DNA from: an uncultured Blautia sp.
GTDB taxonomy: Bacteria; Bacillota; Clostridia; Lachnospirales; Lachnospiraceae
NCBI GenBank assembly: GCA_934378195.1
Contig: CAKRPO010000016.1
Location: forward strand, 1 to 39,014
Length of the DNA: 39,014 nt
Direction: 5' to 3'
Under the pieces are notes generated by a model. The model did not search any database. It saw only the letters and a program-made list of their open reading frames with translations, and was not told the DNA's origin. Each line of letters opens with the position of its first letter. The first letter of the stretch is position 1. Below are positions 9,595 to 18,325 of this stretch, in pieces. The translations under genes were made by a program, and so were the position numbers.

Positions 9595-9693
9595 CTAGGA
9601 TTTTCTTTCCTTAGTATATCCGAATTTTGGAGACTACCTGTAGATATCAGATGGATACGTTAATTTATATTGACGCTGGCATTCTTGAATTTT

Positions 9694-10740
9694 TTATTCA
9701 ATTCCGTCCATATAGGAATTGTAGATATCCGGATTAATCTTCTCCCTGATGGAATCATAAACACCCTGGGAGGCTTCACGGATCTCTTTACGTGTCTCAT
9801 CAGACAGTTTAATGATCTGTGTGCCGCTGTCTTCGATCACAGCGACCTTGTCTGCGATTCTGGCATCCGACTGCTCCCTTGCGTATTCTGTGGCAAGCTG
9901 GGCAGCCTCTGTCATGATTTCCTGCTCATTCTCTGGCAGATCCTTAAAGAAATCATCATTGACGATCAGAGAGATCAGATGCGGCAGATGATTCGTTTCT
10001 ACTACATAATCCTGCTGTTCATACAGGTTGTTGGAAACGATAACCTCGTATGGATTTTCCTGTGCATCGATCGTATGCTGCTGCAGACCGATGTACACTT
10101 CACTGAAACTCATCGGAGTCGGATTCGCACCAAGTGCTTTCCAGAAAGCCAGATGATAACTGTTTTCCATAGTACGGATCTTCTGACCCTTGAAGTCAGC
10201 CAGGCTGTTGACCGGCTTGTTTGTACTCATGACACGGAATCCCTGGTCTGCCATGCCGAGCAGATGATAACCGCCCTCGGTATAGACATCACTGATCAGG
10301 CTGTTAAATTTCGGATCATCAATCTTCTTACGGCAGTCATCCAGTGAATCAAAGACACACGGAAGGTCAAATACCGCCAGGTCACTCATGAAAGAAACCT
10401 GCGGTGCCGTATTCTGTACGACGAAAGGAATATCTCCGTCTGCACAGGTCTCAAGCAGATCTCGGTCACCACCCAGAGTAGAGTTGGCGTATACCTGGAT
10501 CTTCATTTTGCCGTCACTTAAGTCTGCAACTTCCTCTGCGAATTTCTCAGCGAAGATCTGTGTTACGGTATCTTCCGGGCTGGCAGTTGCCAGAGGCCAG
10601 GAATAACGCTGTACCTCCTCGGTGGAAGAACCACAGCCTGTAAGAGTAATGTTCAGGATTCCAACTGCAGCTACTACCGGGACGATACGGAGGATGCGAC
10701 GGATATTTTTGTTTGAATTGTATACAGTAAATTTTTTCAT
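9694..10740 (-). CDS. dctP: TRAP transporter substrate-binding lipoprotein (DctP family)
   Basis: Extracytoplasmic receptor of a tripartite ATP-independent periplasmic transporter for an organic acid, 348 residues. The start at 10740 is chosen because AGGAGG lies 7 bases upstream; an ATG eight codons earlier lacks this. The signal peptide ends in the lipobox ITLTGC (Cys36). DctP hallmarks are the GFRVMSTNKPVNSLADFKGQKIRT region, whose arginine normally binds the substrate carboxylate, and MSFSEVYIGLQQHTIDAQENP. It is the last gene of dctQ-dctM-dctP and overlaps none of them. The ligand is not readable, but the shikimate/quinate genes next door suggest a hydroaromatic carboxylate. Confidence 0.92.
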   Translation of the reverse strand: MKKFTVYNSNKNIRRILRIVPVVAAVGILNITLTGCGSSTEEVQRYSWPLATASPEDTVTQIFAEKFAEEVADLSDGKMKIQVYANSTLGGDRDLLETCADGDIPFVVQNTAPQVSFMSDLAVFDLPCVFDSLDDCRKKIDDPKFNSLISDVYTEGGYHLLGMADQGFRVMSTNKPVNSLADFKGQKIRTMENSYHLAFWKALGANPTPMSFSEVYIGLQQHTIDAQENPYEVIVSNNLYEQQDYVVETNHLPHLISLIVNDDFFKDLPENEQEIMTEAAQLATEYAREQSDARIADKVAVIEDSGTQIIKLSDETRKEIREASQGVYDSIREKINPDIYNSYMDGIE

Positions 10741-10750
10741 GTCTTTCCTC

Positions 10751-12040
10751 CTATAAGATTCCAATGGAGATCGCCGGGATAAAAGTAATCAGAAGAAGAG
10801 CGATCAGGAAAAAGAAAATCATTGGCATCGCCTTTTTGGCAATTGCCATGACAGGTACGTCAGTCAGGGAACTTGCAACGAACAGATTAACTCCGATAGG
10901 AGGAGTAACAAATCCGATGGCAAGGTTTACGACCATGATCACACCAAACTGGATCGGGTCCATACCGATCGCCTGTACGATCGGAAGCAGGATCGGTGTC
11001 AGGATCAGGATAGCCGGTGTCGTATCCATAAGCATTCCGACGATCAGAAGGAACAGGTTGATGATCAGCAGGATTGCAACCGGGCTGTGGAAGTTTTTCA
11101 GGATAAATTCACTGACAGTCTGTGGTACCTGCATCAGAGTCAGAACTCTGGAGAAGGCTGTGGAAGCTGCAAGGATGAACAAAATCGGTGTAAAGGTACG
11201 GATAGCTTCGACCAGGATTCCCCAGATATCACGGATATGGATGCTCTTGTATACGAACAGGCTGATGATCAGTGCATAAAATACAGAGATAACAGCAGCT
11301 TCTGTCGGGGAAGCAACACCGGTGTAAATGCATCCGAGGATGATGACCGGGCTCAACAGTGCAAAAAAGCTTTCTTTCAGCACTTTCAGGAGACCTTTGT
11401 CGTGGAGCATCTGTACTTCTTCATGAATCTTGGCTTTGTCTTCACCATAGCGTTTGCAGTGGTAGATCGCATAGATCATAAGCAGAGCACCGATCATAAG
11501 ACCAGGAATGATTCCTGCAAGGAACAGGTCGCTGACGGAGGCACCAGAGGCCATACCATACATGATGAACGGGATGCTTGGCGGGATGATAACTCCAAGA
11601 CCGCCGGCAACAGCAACGATCGCAGTGGAAAAAGTCAGATCATATCCCAGATGGGTAAGGATCGGGATCGTCATACTTCCAACAGCTGCAACGGTAGCAG
11701 GGGCTGAACCGGAGATCGCACCGTAGAAAAGACAGGTGACGATAACGGCACACGGCATTCCTGCTGTGAATTTACCAAGAAAATAAGCAAATACATCAAA
11801 TAATTTCTTGGAGATACCGCCCTTGGCCATGATGATACCGGAAAGGACAAACATTGGGACCGCAAGGAGCGGGAAGGAGTCCAGACCGCCGAACATGGCA
11901 CGGATCAGATATTTGGCACCGACCGTGAAGGAAGGGTCAAATATAGATGGAAGGACAGATGTTATTCCGAGTGTGATGGATACCGGAACTGCGATGACCA
12001 GCAGGGCAACAAAGATTATAAATAAAACTACGACTGGCAT
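10751..12040 (-). CDS. dctM: TRAP transporter large permease (DctM family)
   Basis: A 429-residue membrane protein of about 12 transmembrane segments that carries out ion-coupled uptake with DctQ. Typical motifs are ITLGITSVLPS near the N-terminus, SGIIMAKGGISKKLFDVF, GAISGSAPATVAAVGSMTIP and the late VVNLAIGFVTPPIGVNLFVA. Length and ends fit the family. The ATG overlaps the stop of dctQ (TAATG) and is preceded by GAGGAGG, so the two subunits are translationally coupled. Confidence 0.95.
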   Translation of the reverse strand: MPVVVLFIIFVALLVIAVPVSITLGITSVLPSIFDPSFTVGAKYLIRAMFGGLDSFPLLAVPMFVLSGIIMAKGGISKKLFDVFAYFLGKFTAGMPCAVIVTCLFYGAISGSAPATVAAVGSMTIPILTHLGYDLTFSTAIVAVAGGLGVIIPPSIPFIMYGMASGASVSDLFLAGIIPGLMIGALLMIYAIYHCKRYGEDKAKIHEEVQMLHDKGLLKVLKESFFALLSPVIILGCIYTGVASPTEAAVISVFYALIISLFVYKSIHIRDIWGILVEAIRTFTPILFILAASTAFSRVLTLMQVPQTVSEFILKNFHSPVAILLIINLFLLIVGMLMDTTPAILILTPILLPIVQAIGMDPIQFGVIMVVNLAIGFVTPPIGVNLFVASSLTDVPVMAIAKKAMPMIFFFLIALLLITFIPAISIGIL

Positions 12041-12666
12041 TAGCGTTCCTCCTCATTTGAATTTTTGATCGTATTGATACGGTTATCGATTCCTGCATCG
12101 ATGGCATGTTCAGCAGGAGATTCTGCATTTGCCTGGATGAAGGACTCTGGTGTGTTGCGTTCCGGATGAGCAGGGTCAAATACGTTTTCACCTCTTGCTA
12201 CGCGGAATTCGATGATCCAGCGCTGCAGGACGCGGAAAGCGACCAGGATGAAAGATACGAATGGAGCCGCCTGAATATAATACATCGGGATACCGCATGC
12301 AGGAGAGAGCTGTCCGCTGTGTACAGAAGACATCATGTAGGAATAAGCAAACGGAATCATATAGATGAAAAAGATCAGCTCAAAAGTGTGATTGACTACT
12401 TTGAAGATGGCTTTTCCACGACGTGGGAAAATGGCAACAAACTGCTCAATTTTGATTGACAGGCATTTTTTACTGCAGTAGCTGACACTTAAAAATCCAC
12501 ACCAGATAAAAAGGTATCTGGTAAGTTCCTCAGACCAGGAGAGAGACATTCCAAGAATGTAGCGGCAGAATACCTGAATTCCCATAATGAGTGTCATGGC
12601 GATCAGGAAGATGACCAGGATAAATTCTTCGAGGTTCTCGTCCAGCCAGTGAAGTAATTTTTTCAT
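12040..12666 (-). CDS. dctQ: TRAP transporter small permease (DctQ family)
   Basis: A 208-residue membrane protein with four predicted transmembrane segments; the family motif SWSEELTRYLFIWCGFLSVSY is clear around residues 39-59. It partners the large permease. The hydrophilic C-terminal tail of about 50 residues (rich in Asn, Glu and Arg) is longer than in many DctQ proteins. GGGAGGT lies upstream of the ATG. It is the first gene of the TRAP operon and has its own upstream region, separated from aroD by a terminator. Confidence 0.92.
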   Translation of the reverse strand: MKKLLHWLDENLEEFILVIFLIAMTLIMGIQVFCRYILGMSLSWSEELTRYLFIWCGFLSVSYCSKKCLSIKIEQFVAIFPRRGKAIFKVVNHTFELIFFIYMIPFAYSYMMSSVHSGQLSPACGIPMYYIQAAPFVSFILVAFRVLQRWIIEFRVARGENVFDPAHPERNTPESFIQANAESPAEHAIDAGIDNRINTIKNSNEEER

Positions 12667-12687
12667 GAAGGACCTCCCTTATAAATA

Positions 12688-12727
12688 AGTATAACTATTT
12701 AGTACTTTATAGTTGTAACAAATTACA
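12688..12727 (-). promoter_or_regulatory. Candidate LysR-dependent promoter of the TRAP operon
   Basis: On the minus strand a TATACT -10-like hexamer (12688-12693) has no good -35. At the -35 position lies the dyad TTGTA-N6-TACA (plus strand 12713-12726), similar to the perfect ATTGTA-N5-TACAAT dyad in the mfs/lysR intergenic region. A weak -35 overlapped by such a box is usual for LysR-activated promoters. Confidence 0.4.
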
Positions 12728-12733
12728 GTTATA

Positions 12734-12776
12734 AAAACACCGATATCCTTATTTTAAATAAAAATACCGGTGTTTT
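12734..12776 (-). terminator. Terminator after aroD
   Basis: On the minus strand AAAACACCGGTAT and ATATCGGTGTTTT (one mismatch) flank an AT-rich loop and end in a T-run. It lies between aroD and dctQ, so the mfs-aroD and TRAP transcripts are separated. Confidence 0.75.
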
Positions 12777-12844
12777 CAAGAAGTAATATTAAGATATCAG
12801 ATGTTATATGATACCTGCAGATTGTTCCGTGCTACGCAGGCATC

Positions 12845-13606
12845 TTACATTGCATTGTGAAGAAGTCCGAGGACTGTATTCAGATCATTTACTCCCATCT
12901 GTCCCGGTGCGGATGCTTTTTTGGCTGCACCGAATGTCATAGAAGACCCAAATACTTCACCGCAGAGACGGCTGATCACGCCGGTACCTGCCATGGACAT
13001 GGTAATGATCGGTCTGTCTGCATAGTTTGTAGTCATTTCTTCTGTAGCTGCCAGGAGAGTCAGAACGTCTTTCTTATTCTGTGGCATAACTGCAATCTTC
13101 GGGATATCTGCATTCATATCCTGCATCTTGCGGAGACGATAGATGATGTCTGCTTTTTCAGGTGTCTTGTAGAAGTCATGATTGGAAGCGATAACTTTGA
13201 CACCTGCTGCATGAGCTCCGTCGATGATCTTTTTCACGATTTCATCGCCAGTGAAGATTTCTACATCGACAAGATCTACATAACCGGTCTGAGCAGCTTT
13301 GATGTTAAGTTCTGCATATGCTTCCGGCTCGATTGCTTTCTCGCCGCCTTCTTTGGAAGTACGGAATGTCATAAGAAGCGGGATGTTGCCAAGTACTGCA
13401 CGGAGATCCTTGAGTACATCTTCTACTTTTGCAAAATCAAAAACACCTTCGAACCAGTCTACACGCCATTCAACAACATCGATCGGAATAGAATCAAAAG
13501 TTTTTGCTTCTTCGATGATGTCTTCTTTTGTAATACCAACGATTGGAACGATGATCTTCGGTGCGCCTGCACCGATCTCAATGTCACGGATTTTAACTGT
13601 ATTCAT
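12845..13606 (-). CDS. aroD: 3-dehydroquinate dehydratase, type I
   Basis: Converts 3-dehydroquinate to 3-dehydroshikimate through a Schiff-base mechanism. The 253-residue protein keeps every residue of the type I site, at the classic enterobacterial numbering: Glu46 and Arg48 (VVEWRVD), Arg82 (TFRTS), His143 (SNHDF), the Schiff-base Lys170 (PKIAVMP), Arg213 (SRLCGE), Ser232 and Gln236 (SAPGQMG). A ribosome site AGAAAGGAAA precedes the ATG. It is co-directional with the MFS carrier gene 71 bases upstream and close to two aroE-type genes. That placement, away from aroA/B/C/K, suggests catabolic or interconversion use rather than aromatic amino-acid biosynthesis, though both remain possible. 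Confidence 0.96.
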   Translation of the reverse strand: MNTVKIRDIEIGAGAPKIIVPIVGITKEDIIEEAKTFDSIPIDVVEWRVDWFEGVFDFAKVEDVLKDLRAVLGNIPLLMTFRTSKEGGEKAIEPEAYAELNIKAAQTGYVDLVDVEIFTGDEIVKKIIDGAHAAGVKVIASNHDFYKTPEKADIIYRLRKMQDMNADIPKIAVMPQNKKDVLTLLAATEEMTTNYADRPIITMSMAGTGVISRLCGEVFGSSMTFGAAKKASAPGQMGVNDLNTVLGLLHNAM

Positions 13607-13631
13607 GATGAATTTCCTTTCTATTTATATA

Positions 13632-13665
13632 AGGATTGCTCCGCAGTTCCTGCTCTCGCAATCCT
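13632..13665 (-). other. Intercistronic stem-loop between mfs and aroD
   Basis: AGGATTGC (13632-13639) and GCAATCCT (13658-13665) are perfect arms around an 18-base loop, with no T-run in the direction of transcription. It may stabilise or process the shared mRNA. Confidence 0.4.
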
Positions 13666-13677
13666 GCAAACATTATT

Positions 13678-14892
13678 TTAGTTCTCAGCTTCTGCAAGTT
13701 CAACCATTTTTTTGTAACGGATGTTTACGAACAGACCAAGTGCCACACCAACTGCTGTCAGAACGATGTTCATGATCATAACCTGAGATGGCTGCATTTT
13801 GGATGCCGCTGTCAGGATGGTGTAGTTGCAAAGAGAAGATGCGATCATAACCAGTGCAGTTACAGTACCTTTGATCTTAGGGAAGAGCATGTTGCATACA
13901 GATGTTGCAATCTGAAGCAGTCCACCTGCACCTGCCCAACCGATAATGAATGCACCTGCGATCATCAGTGTCTGGTTTTGTCCTGTCAGAACAACGATCA
14001 GTGTTGCCAGACAGATAATCGGATAAATAACGATGAAACGAACATCTTTGATTTTTCTTGTGAGGAGGGCTGTCACAACAAGTGCAATCAGTGTTCCTGC
14101 TGAATAATAAGTCTGCATGATAGACGGGTCAGCCCAGCCTACATTTTCTTTTGCAAAGTTCTGTGCACAGTTCAGCCACAGCTGGAAAGTACCTGTACAT
14201 GTGAATCCGATCAGGATCATTGCAATAGATTCGAAGGAGAAGTGTGTGTGTTTCAGGCTGTCGATAAGTCCTTCTTTCTTACCAGCAGCTTTCTGGTCTG
14301 CATCTGGAAGTGGGAACAGGAATACCAGTACGAAGAGTACGAGGTAGATGATTCCACATCCGAAGAACAGACGGTTGTAGGAAGTAAGTCCTGCAGCTGT
14401 TGTAGCTACGGTTGCACCGAGTACGAATGGAAGCAGCATCTGGGCGATCGCGATGAAGAATTTGATTCCCATGGTTGCAACGCCAGGAGCTTTGTAGATG
14501 ATCTCGGAAACTGCCGGATAGATACCAGTGTCAAGGAATGAGTTTGCGATACCGCCGATGATCGCACATACATAGGCAATTGTGTAACCGCCGCTTGTGC
14601 CTGCATTAAATGCAAGGGCAAGACCGATCAGGTAGATTGCATAGGAAGCACTGCCGATTGCTGTGGAAATGCGACGGCCAAGTTTGTCTGAAAGAGGACC
14701 GGCAAACGGAAGCGCGATCAGTCGTCCAAGACCGAGAGCAGCAGAGATCGCTGTGATCGCCATTGCCTCAACGCCCCATGCGGTAGCGAGAGCGTCTTTG
14801 ATGACAGCCTGTCCCAGAATAGAGCATCCAACACCGTGGATGAAGTAGTTCAAGTACAAAATCAATGCACTTGGCAGGTATTTCTTGTTCAT
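13678..14892 (-). CDS. MFS transporter, probable shikimate/quinate-type acid carrier
   Basis: A 404-residue major facilitator with about 12 transmembrane segments. The loop 2-3 motif GPLSDKLGRRIST around residues 80-92 is the MFS signature, and there is a hydrophilic central loop (PDADQKAAGKKEGLIDSL). The first helix carries YLNYFIHGVGCSILGQAVIKD. AAGGAG lies upstream of the ATG. It is transcribed with aroD and divergently from the lysR gene. The substrate is inferred from that setting. Having both an MFS and a TRAP carrier in one locus suggests two related substrates or one uptake and one exchange route. Confidence 0.85.
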   Translation of the reverse strand: MNKKYLPSALILYLNYFIHGVGCSILGQAVIKDALATAWGVEAMAITAISAALGLGRLIALPFAGPLSDKLGRRISTAIGSASYAIYLIGLALAFNAGTSGGYTIAYVCAIIGGIANSFLDTGIYPAVSEIIYKAPGVATMGIKFFIAIAQMLLPFVLGATVATTAAGLTSYNRLFFGCGIIYLVLFVLVFLFPLPDADQKAAGKKEGLIDSLKHTHFSFESIAMILIGFTCTGTFQLWLNCAQNFAKENVGWADPSIMQTYYSAGTLIALVVTALLTRKIKDVRFIVIYPIICLATLIVVLTGQNQTLMIAGAFIIGWAGAGGLLQIATSVCNMLFPKIKGTVTALVMIASSLCNYTILTAASKMQPSQVMIMNIVLTAVGVALGLFVNIRYKKMVELAEAEN

Positions 14893-15033
14893 GTTGTTCT
14901 CCTTTTCCTGAAAAATAAGTGGGTTGTAATTGTCCTGTTTGGGGTGGACAGTTACATCGGTTTTCCTTTGCTTTTGTCACAAACGGTGGAAATGCCGGGG
15001 GTAAATTGTGTTAAAAAAATAACATTTGATTGT

Positions 15034-15050
15034 ATTGTAACAGGTACAAT
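15034..15050. promoter_or_regulatory. Candidate LysR box (perfect dyad)
   Basis: ATTGTA-ACAGG-TACAAT is a perfect 17-base palindrome containing the T-N11-A core of LysR operators. It lies in the divergent region between the MFS carrier and lysR genes, the usual place for activation of the carrier operon and autoregulation. Confidence 0.5.
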
Positions 15051-15082
15051 GCATGTAGTCTAATGCTTTTAAAGAGGAAAAC

Positions 15083-15113
15083 TAATGCATTGAATGCATT
15101 AATGTGATATAAT
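15083..15113 (+). promoter_or_regulatory. Palindrome TAATGCAT-TGA-ATGCATTA and -10 element upstream of lysR
   Basis: A perfect 8-bp inverted repeat (15083-15101) lies 6 bases before a consensus TATAAT (15108-15113). No -35 consensus is visible, so the palindrome takes its place. A third ATGCAT lies at 15049-15054, overlapping the other dyad. Probably an operator/promoter for lysR. Confidence 0.45.
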
Positions 15114-15156
15114 AAGTGCAAATTTTTGGCGGATATAATAAGGTAAGGAAAGTACG

Positions 15157-15216
15157 ATGAATCAGTCAGGAATGCCGAGGCATTCTTGAAAGATGTGAGA
15201 GATACTGACTGTTCAT
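15157..15216 (+). other. Structured leader of lysR with a 10-codon open frame
   Basis: ATGAATCAGTCAG (15157-15169) pairs with CTGACTGTTCAT (15205-15216) with one bulged base, and a GAATGCC/GGCATTC hairpin lies inside. The first arm also begins a 10-codon frame (MNQSGMPRHS, stop at 15187-15189) behind AAGGAAAG. It could be a leader peptide/attenuator or just a stable 5' end. Confidence 0.35.
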
Positions 15217-15260
15217 AGGATGAAAGAATTTGGGGTACTTTATACAGGAGGAGAAAGAAT

Positions 15261-16199
15261 ATGACTTTAAATCAGATTCTGTATTTTCAAAAAGTAGCAA
15301 GATTGGAGAATTATCACCAGGCGGCAGAAGAACTGTATATCTCACAGCCGTCCCTGAGCCGTTCGATGGCAGCACTGGAGAGCGAACTGGGGGTTGCTCT
15401 TTTTGAGAAAAAAGGACGAGGCGTGACATTGACTAAAGCGGGTCAGCTTTTTTTGGAGCATGCGGACCGGATCGCGGCAGACTGTGATGTGGCGGTCGGC
15501 AAGATGCAGGAGCTTTCTTCGGACGGCGGCAAGATCGATATCGGTTATATTTTCCCGCTTGCAGGGCATTATATTCCGCATAAAGTAAGGGAATTCCTGA
15601 ATAAAGAAGAGAATAAGAATGTGGTCTTCAATTTCTGGCAGAACCATACACCGGCGATCGCTGCAAAGGTGCGTACCGGAGAACTTGATATAGGATTTGG
15701 CGGATATCTTAAGAAAGAAGATATGGAATTTTTTCCGCTCAGTGCACAGGAACTGGTGATCATTACGCCAAAGAATCATCCGCTTGCAGGAATCCGGGAA
15801 ATACCACTTTCAGAGATGAATCATTATCCGGTGATTGGTTATGAGAAAGAATCCTGGATGGGAACGTATGTAAAACATTTATACAATAAATACCAGATTC
15901 ATCCGAGTACGATCGTAGAATGTCCGGACGAATATTCAATCGTATCCCTGGTAAAAGAGAATTTCGGGATTGCGCTGATGCCGCAGACAGATATCCTTTT
16001 GAATGCAGACGGCATCAATATCCACAAATTAAAGGGATTGCAGATCTACCGTCAGGTATTTATGTTCTGGATGAAAGATCGTTACCGTCTGCCGGCTGTA
16101 GAGCGTTTTATCAATTATATGAAGGAGCAGCAGGCGGAAGATGCGAATGATACCGAAAACGTATCAAAAATTTATCTGAAAGATATTGTTAATTTTTAA
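15261..16199 (+). CDS. LysR-family transcriptional regulator
   Basis: A 312-residue LysR-type regulator. Residues 1-60 form the winged helix-turn-helix (LNQILYFQKVARLENYHQAA, then SQPSLSRSMAALESELGVALFEKKGRGVTLT). Residues 90-295 are the two-lobed inducer-binding domain with typical VREFLN and LVIITPKNHPLAG stretches. AGGAGGAG lies upstream of the ATG. The gene is divergent from the mfs-aroD operon and is followed in the same direction by the flavin reductase and aroE genes, so it is the likely activator of both arms, with a hydroaromatic acid as the presumed inducer. Confidence 0.92.
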   Translation: MTLNQILYFQKVARLENYHQAAEELYISQPSLSRSMAALESELGVALFEKKGRGVTLTKAGQLFLEHADRIAADCDVAVGKMQELSSDGGKIDIGYIFPLAGHYIPHKVREFLNKEENKNVVFNFWQNHTPAIAAKVRTGELDIGFGGYLKKEDMEFFPLSAQELVIITPKNHPLAGIREIPLSEMNHYPVIGYEKESWMGTYVKHLYNKYQIHPSTIVECPDEYSIVSLVKENFGIALMPQTDILLNADGINIHKLKGLQIYRQVFMFWMKDRYRLPAVERFINYMKEQQAEDANDTENVSKIYLKDIVNF

Positions 16200-16217
16200 T
16201 ACAAAGAGTTATGATAA

Positions 16218-16263
16218 TTGTGTCACAAACAAAGGATTGCCACTCATGTGAATGTCATATTAT
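16218..16263 (+). promoter_or_regulatory. Candidate promoter/operator of the reductase-aroE genes
   Basis: A palindrome TTGTG-T-CACAA (16218-16228) is followed by TTGCCA (16237-16242) and TATTAT (16258-16263), spacing 15. The 10-mer TGTCACAAAC here also occurs at 14975-14984 in front of the divergent mfs operon. Suggestive only. Confidence 0.3.
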
Positions 16264-16284
16264 GAATGAATAGGAGATTATTTC

Positions 16285-18306
16285 ATGAAGAGTGATTACC
16301 CAAAGATTTTTGAACCAATTACGATTAAAAGAACGACTATTAAAAACCGTATTGCAATGACTCCGATGGGAACCAACTACGGCGAGACAAGCGGCGAGAT
16401 GAGTAACCGTCATATGAACTACTACTCACTTCGTGCAAAAGGCGGTACAGGTCTTATCATTCTTGAGAATGCCAACATCGAATATCCGGTAGGATCCAAC
16501 GGTACAAGCCAGATCCGTATCGACCATGACAGTTTTATGCCGCGTTATTATCAGCTTGTAGAAAACCTTCATAAGAATGGTGCTACAGTAGCAATTCAGG
16601 TAAACCATGCCGGAGCTTCTGCTTCTTCTGCAAGAACCGGAATGGAAACTGTTTCTTCTTCCAATATCCCGACAAAGGCCGGTGGAGAAGTTCCGCGTCC
16701 GATGACAAAAGAAGAAATCCTTACAACTGTAAAGAAATACGGAGAGGCTGCAAAGCGTGTCCAGGCAATTGGATTTGATGCAATCGAGATTCATTGTGGA
16801 CATTCTTATCTGATGAGTCAGTTCATCTCCCCTTATTATAATAAGAGAACAGACGAGTTCGGAGGTTCTGTAGAGAACCGTCTTCGTTTCCCGCGTATGG
16901 TACTCGAAGAAGTTCGTAAGAATGTAGGACCGTGGTTCCCGATTATCGTTCGTATCTCCGCAGAAGAGAGAGTACCAGGTGGAAATACTCTGGAAGATAC
17001 ACTGGAATATCTGGAATATCTGGATGAATTTGTAGATATGTACGATGTTTCCTGTGCTCTGAACCCGTCTCTTCAGTATCAGATCGACTCCAACTTCCTC
17101 CCGGATGGATGGAGATCCTACATGGCAAGAGCCGTAAAAGATAAATTTAAGAAACCGGTTATCAATGCTGGTAACTATCGTGACCCGAAGGTTGTCGAGA
17201 AAGTTCTCGAGAGTGGTGATGTAGACATCGTCGGAATGGGACGTGGTCTGATCGCTGAGCCAAACTGGGTAAAGAAAGTTGAGAACGGAGAGGAAGACAT
17301 CCTTCGTAAATGTATTTCCTGTAACGTTGGATGTGCCGGCAACCGTATCGGTGTTAACCGCCCAATCCGTTGTACAGTTAATCCGGCTGTACCGGAAGGT
17401 GATATCTATAAAGCACTCAAAGTCAACAAGAACTGTAATGTTGTAGTTGTAGGTGGTGGTACAGCAGGAATGGAAGCTGCATGTACAGCGGCTGAGGTTG
17501 GATGTAACGTATTTGTTCTGGAAAAGAAGGATCATCTTGGAGGACTCTCCACATTTATTTCTGATCTTCCGAGCAAGACCCGTATGAAAGATTTTCCGAA
17601 ATATCTGGAAGCACGTGCTGCCAGACTGAAAAATCTTTATGTTTTCCTGAATACAGAAGCAACTGTTGAGAAAATAAAACAGTTCAAACCGGACATCGTT
17701 GTAAATGCAACAGGTTCTGTACCGCTCGTTCCGCCGATCAAAGGTCTCAAAGAAAACATCGAGGCTGGAAACGTGGCTACAATTTTTGATATGATCAACA
17801 ACCTGAATGCCGGTAAATATCCGGACGAAGCATGCAAGGGCAAAAAAGTTGTTGTAGTCGGTGGAGGCTCCGTTGGACTTGATGTTATCGAATATTTTGC
17901 ACCGCGCGGGGCAGAGTGTACGATCATCGATATGCTTCCGCAGATCGGTATGCTTGCAGACCCGATCACCAAATGTTCCATGCGTGAGACCCACGACAAA
18001 TATGGTGTTAAGGAATATGTAAACACAGCACTCCAGGAAGTAAAAGAGAATGCATTTACTGTGAAACTTCCGGACGGACAGATCAAAGATATGGAATTCG
18101 ATCTTGGATTCAACTGCCTTGGAATGCGTTCCAACAACCCGGTACTTCCGGAAATTGAAGAGGCATTTAAAGATACAGATACTTATGTATACACTATTGG
18201 TGATTCCGTTCGTGCCCGTCGTATCATGGAAGGTACCATGGAAGGACGTGCAATCCTGAACGTACTTGAGTCTCAGGGTTATCTGCACTTAGAGCCACTT
18301 GAGTAA
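16285..18306 (+). CDS. Old-yellow-enzyme/FeS/FAD reductase (2,4-dienoyl-CoA reductase or BaiCD-like)
   Basis: A 673-residue three-part flavoenzyme of the FadH/enoate-reductase/BaiCD-BaiH family, likely cytoplasmic. Residues 1-335 form an FMN-binding TIM barrel, with NHAG at 107-110 and the active-site stretch IHCGHSYLMSQFISP, in which Tyr175 matches the proton-donor tyrosine of FadH. A 4Fe-4S motif Cys343-x2-Cys346-x3-Cys350-x12-Cys363 follows. Residues 385-670 are the NAD(P)H/FAD domain with VVVVGGGTAGMEAA and a second VVVVGGGSVGLDV. The family reduces electron-poor C=C bonds conjugated to a carbonyl. Between LysR, AroD and AroE genes, a hydroaromatic acid such as shikimate or dehydroshikimate is a plausible substrate; bile-acid or enoyl-CoA chemistry cannot be excluded. 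An AGGAG site precedes the ATG. Confidence 0.9.
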   Translation: MKSDYPKIFEPITIKRTTIKNRIAMTPMGTNYGETSGEMSNRHMNYYSLRAKGGTGLIILENANIEYPVGSNGTSQIRIDHDSFMPRYYQLVENLHKNGATVAIQVNHAGASASSARTGMETVSSSNIPTKAGGEVPRPMTKEEILTTVKKYGEAAKRVQAIGFDAIEIHCGHSYLMSQFISPYYNKRTDEFGGSVENRLRFPRMVLEEVRKNVGPWFPIIVRISAEERVPGGNTLEDTLEYLEYLDEFVDMYDVSCALNPSLQYQIDSNFLPDGWRSYMARAVKDKFKKPVINAGNYRDPKVVEKVLESGDVDIVGMGRGLIAEPNWVKKVENGEEDILRKCISCNVGCAGNRIGVNRPIRCTVNPAVPEGDIYKALKVNKNCNVVVVGGGTAGMEAACTAAEVGCNVFVLEKKDHLGGLSTFISDLPSKTRMKDFPKYLEARAARLKNLYVFLNTEATVEKIKQFKPDIVVNATGSVPLVPPIKGLKENIEAGNVATIFDMINNLNAGKYPDEACKGKKVVVVGGGSVGLDVIEYFAPRGAECTIIDMLPQIGMLADPITKCSMRETHDKYGVKEYVNTALQEVKENAFTVKLPDGQIKDMEFDLGFNCLGMRSNNPVLPEIEEAFKDTDTYVYTIGDSVRARRIMEGTMEGRAILNVLESQGYLHLEPLE

Positions 18307-18325
18307 ATGATAGCAAGGGAGTAAA

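Noticed and set aside
14975..16230. Shared 10-mer TGTCACAAAC upstream of the MFS and reductase operons as a common operator
   Set aside because: Present at 14975-14984 and 16221-16230, but the flanking dyads differ and a single 10-mer match is weak evidence.
16426..18288. 620-codon open frame on the minus strand antisense to the flavin reductase
   Set aside because: Exact shadow of a well-supported gene; composition is Cys/Ile/Tyr/Phe-rich, with no ribosome site or family motif.
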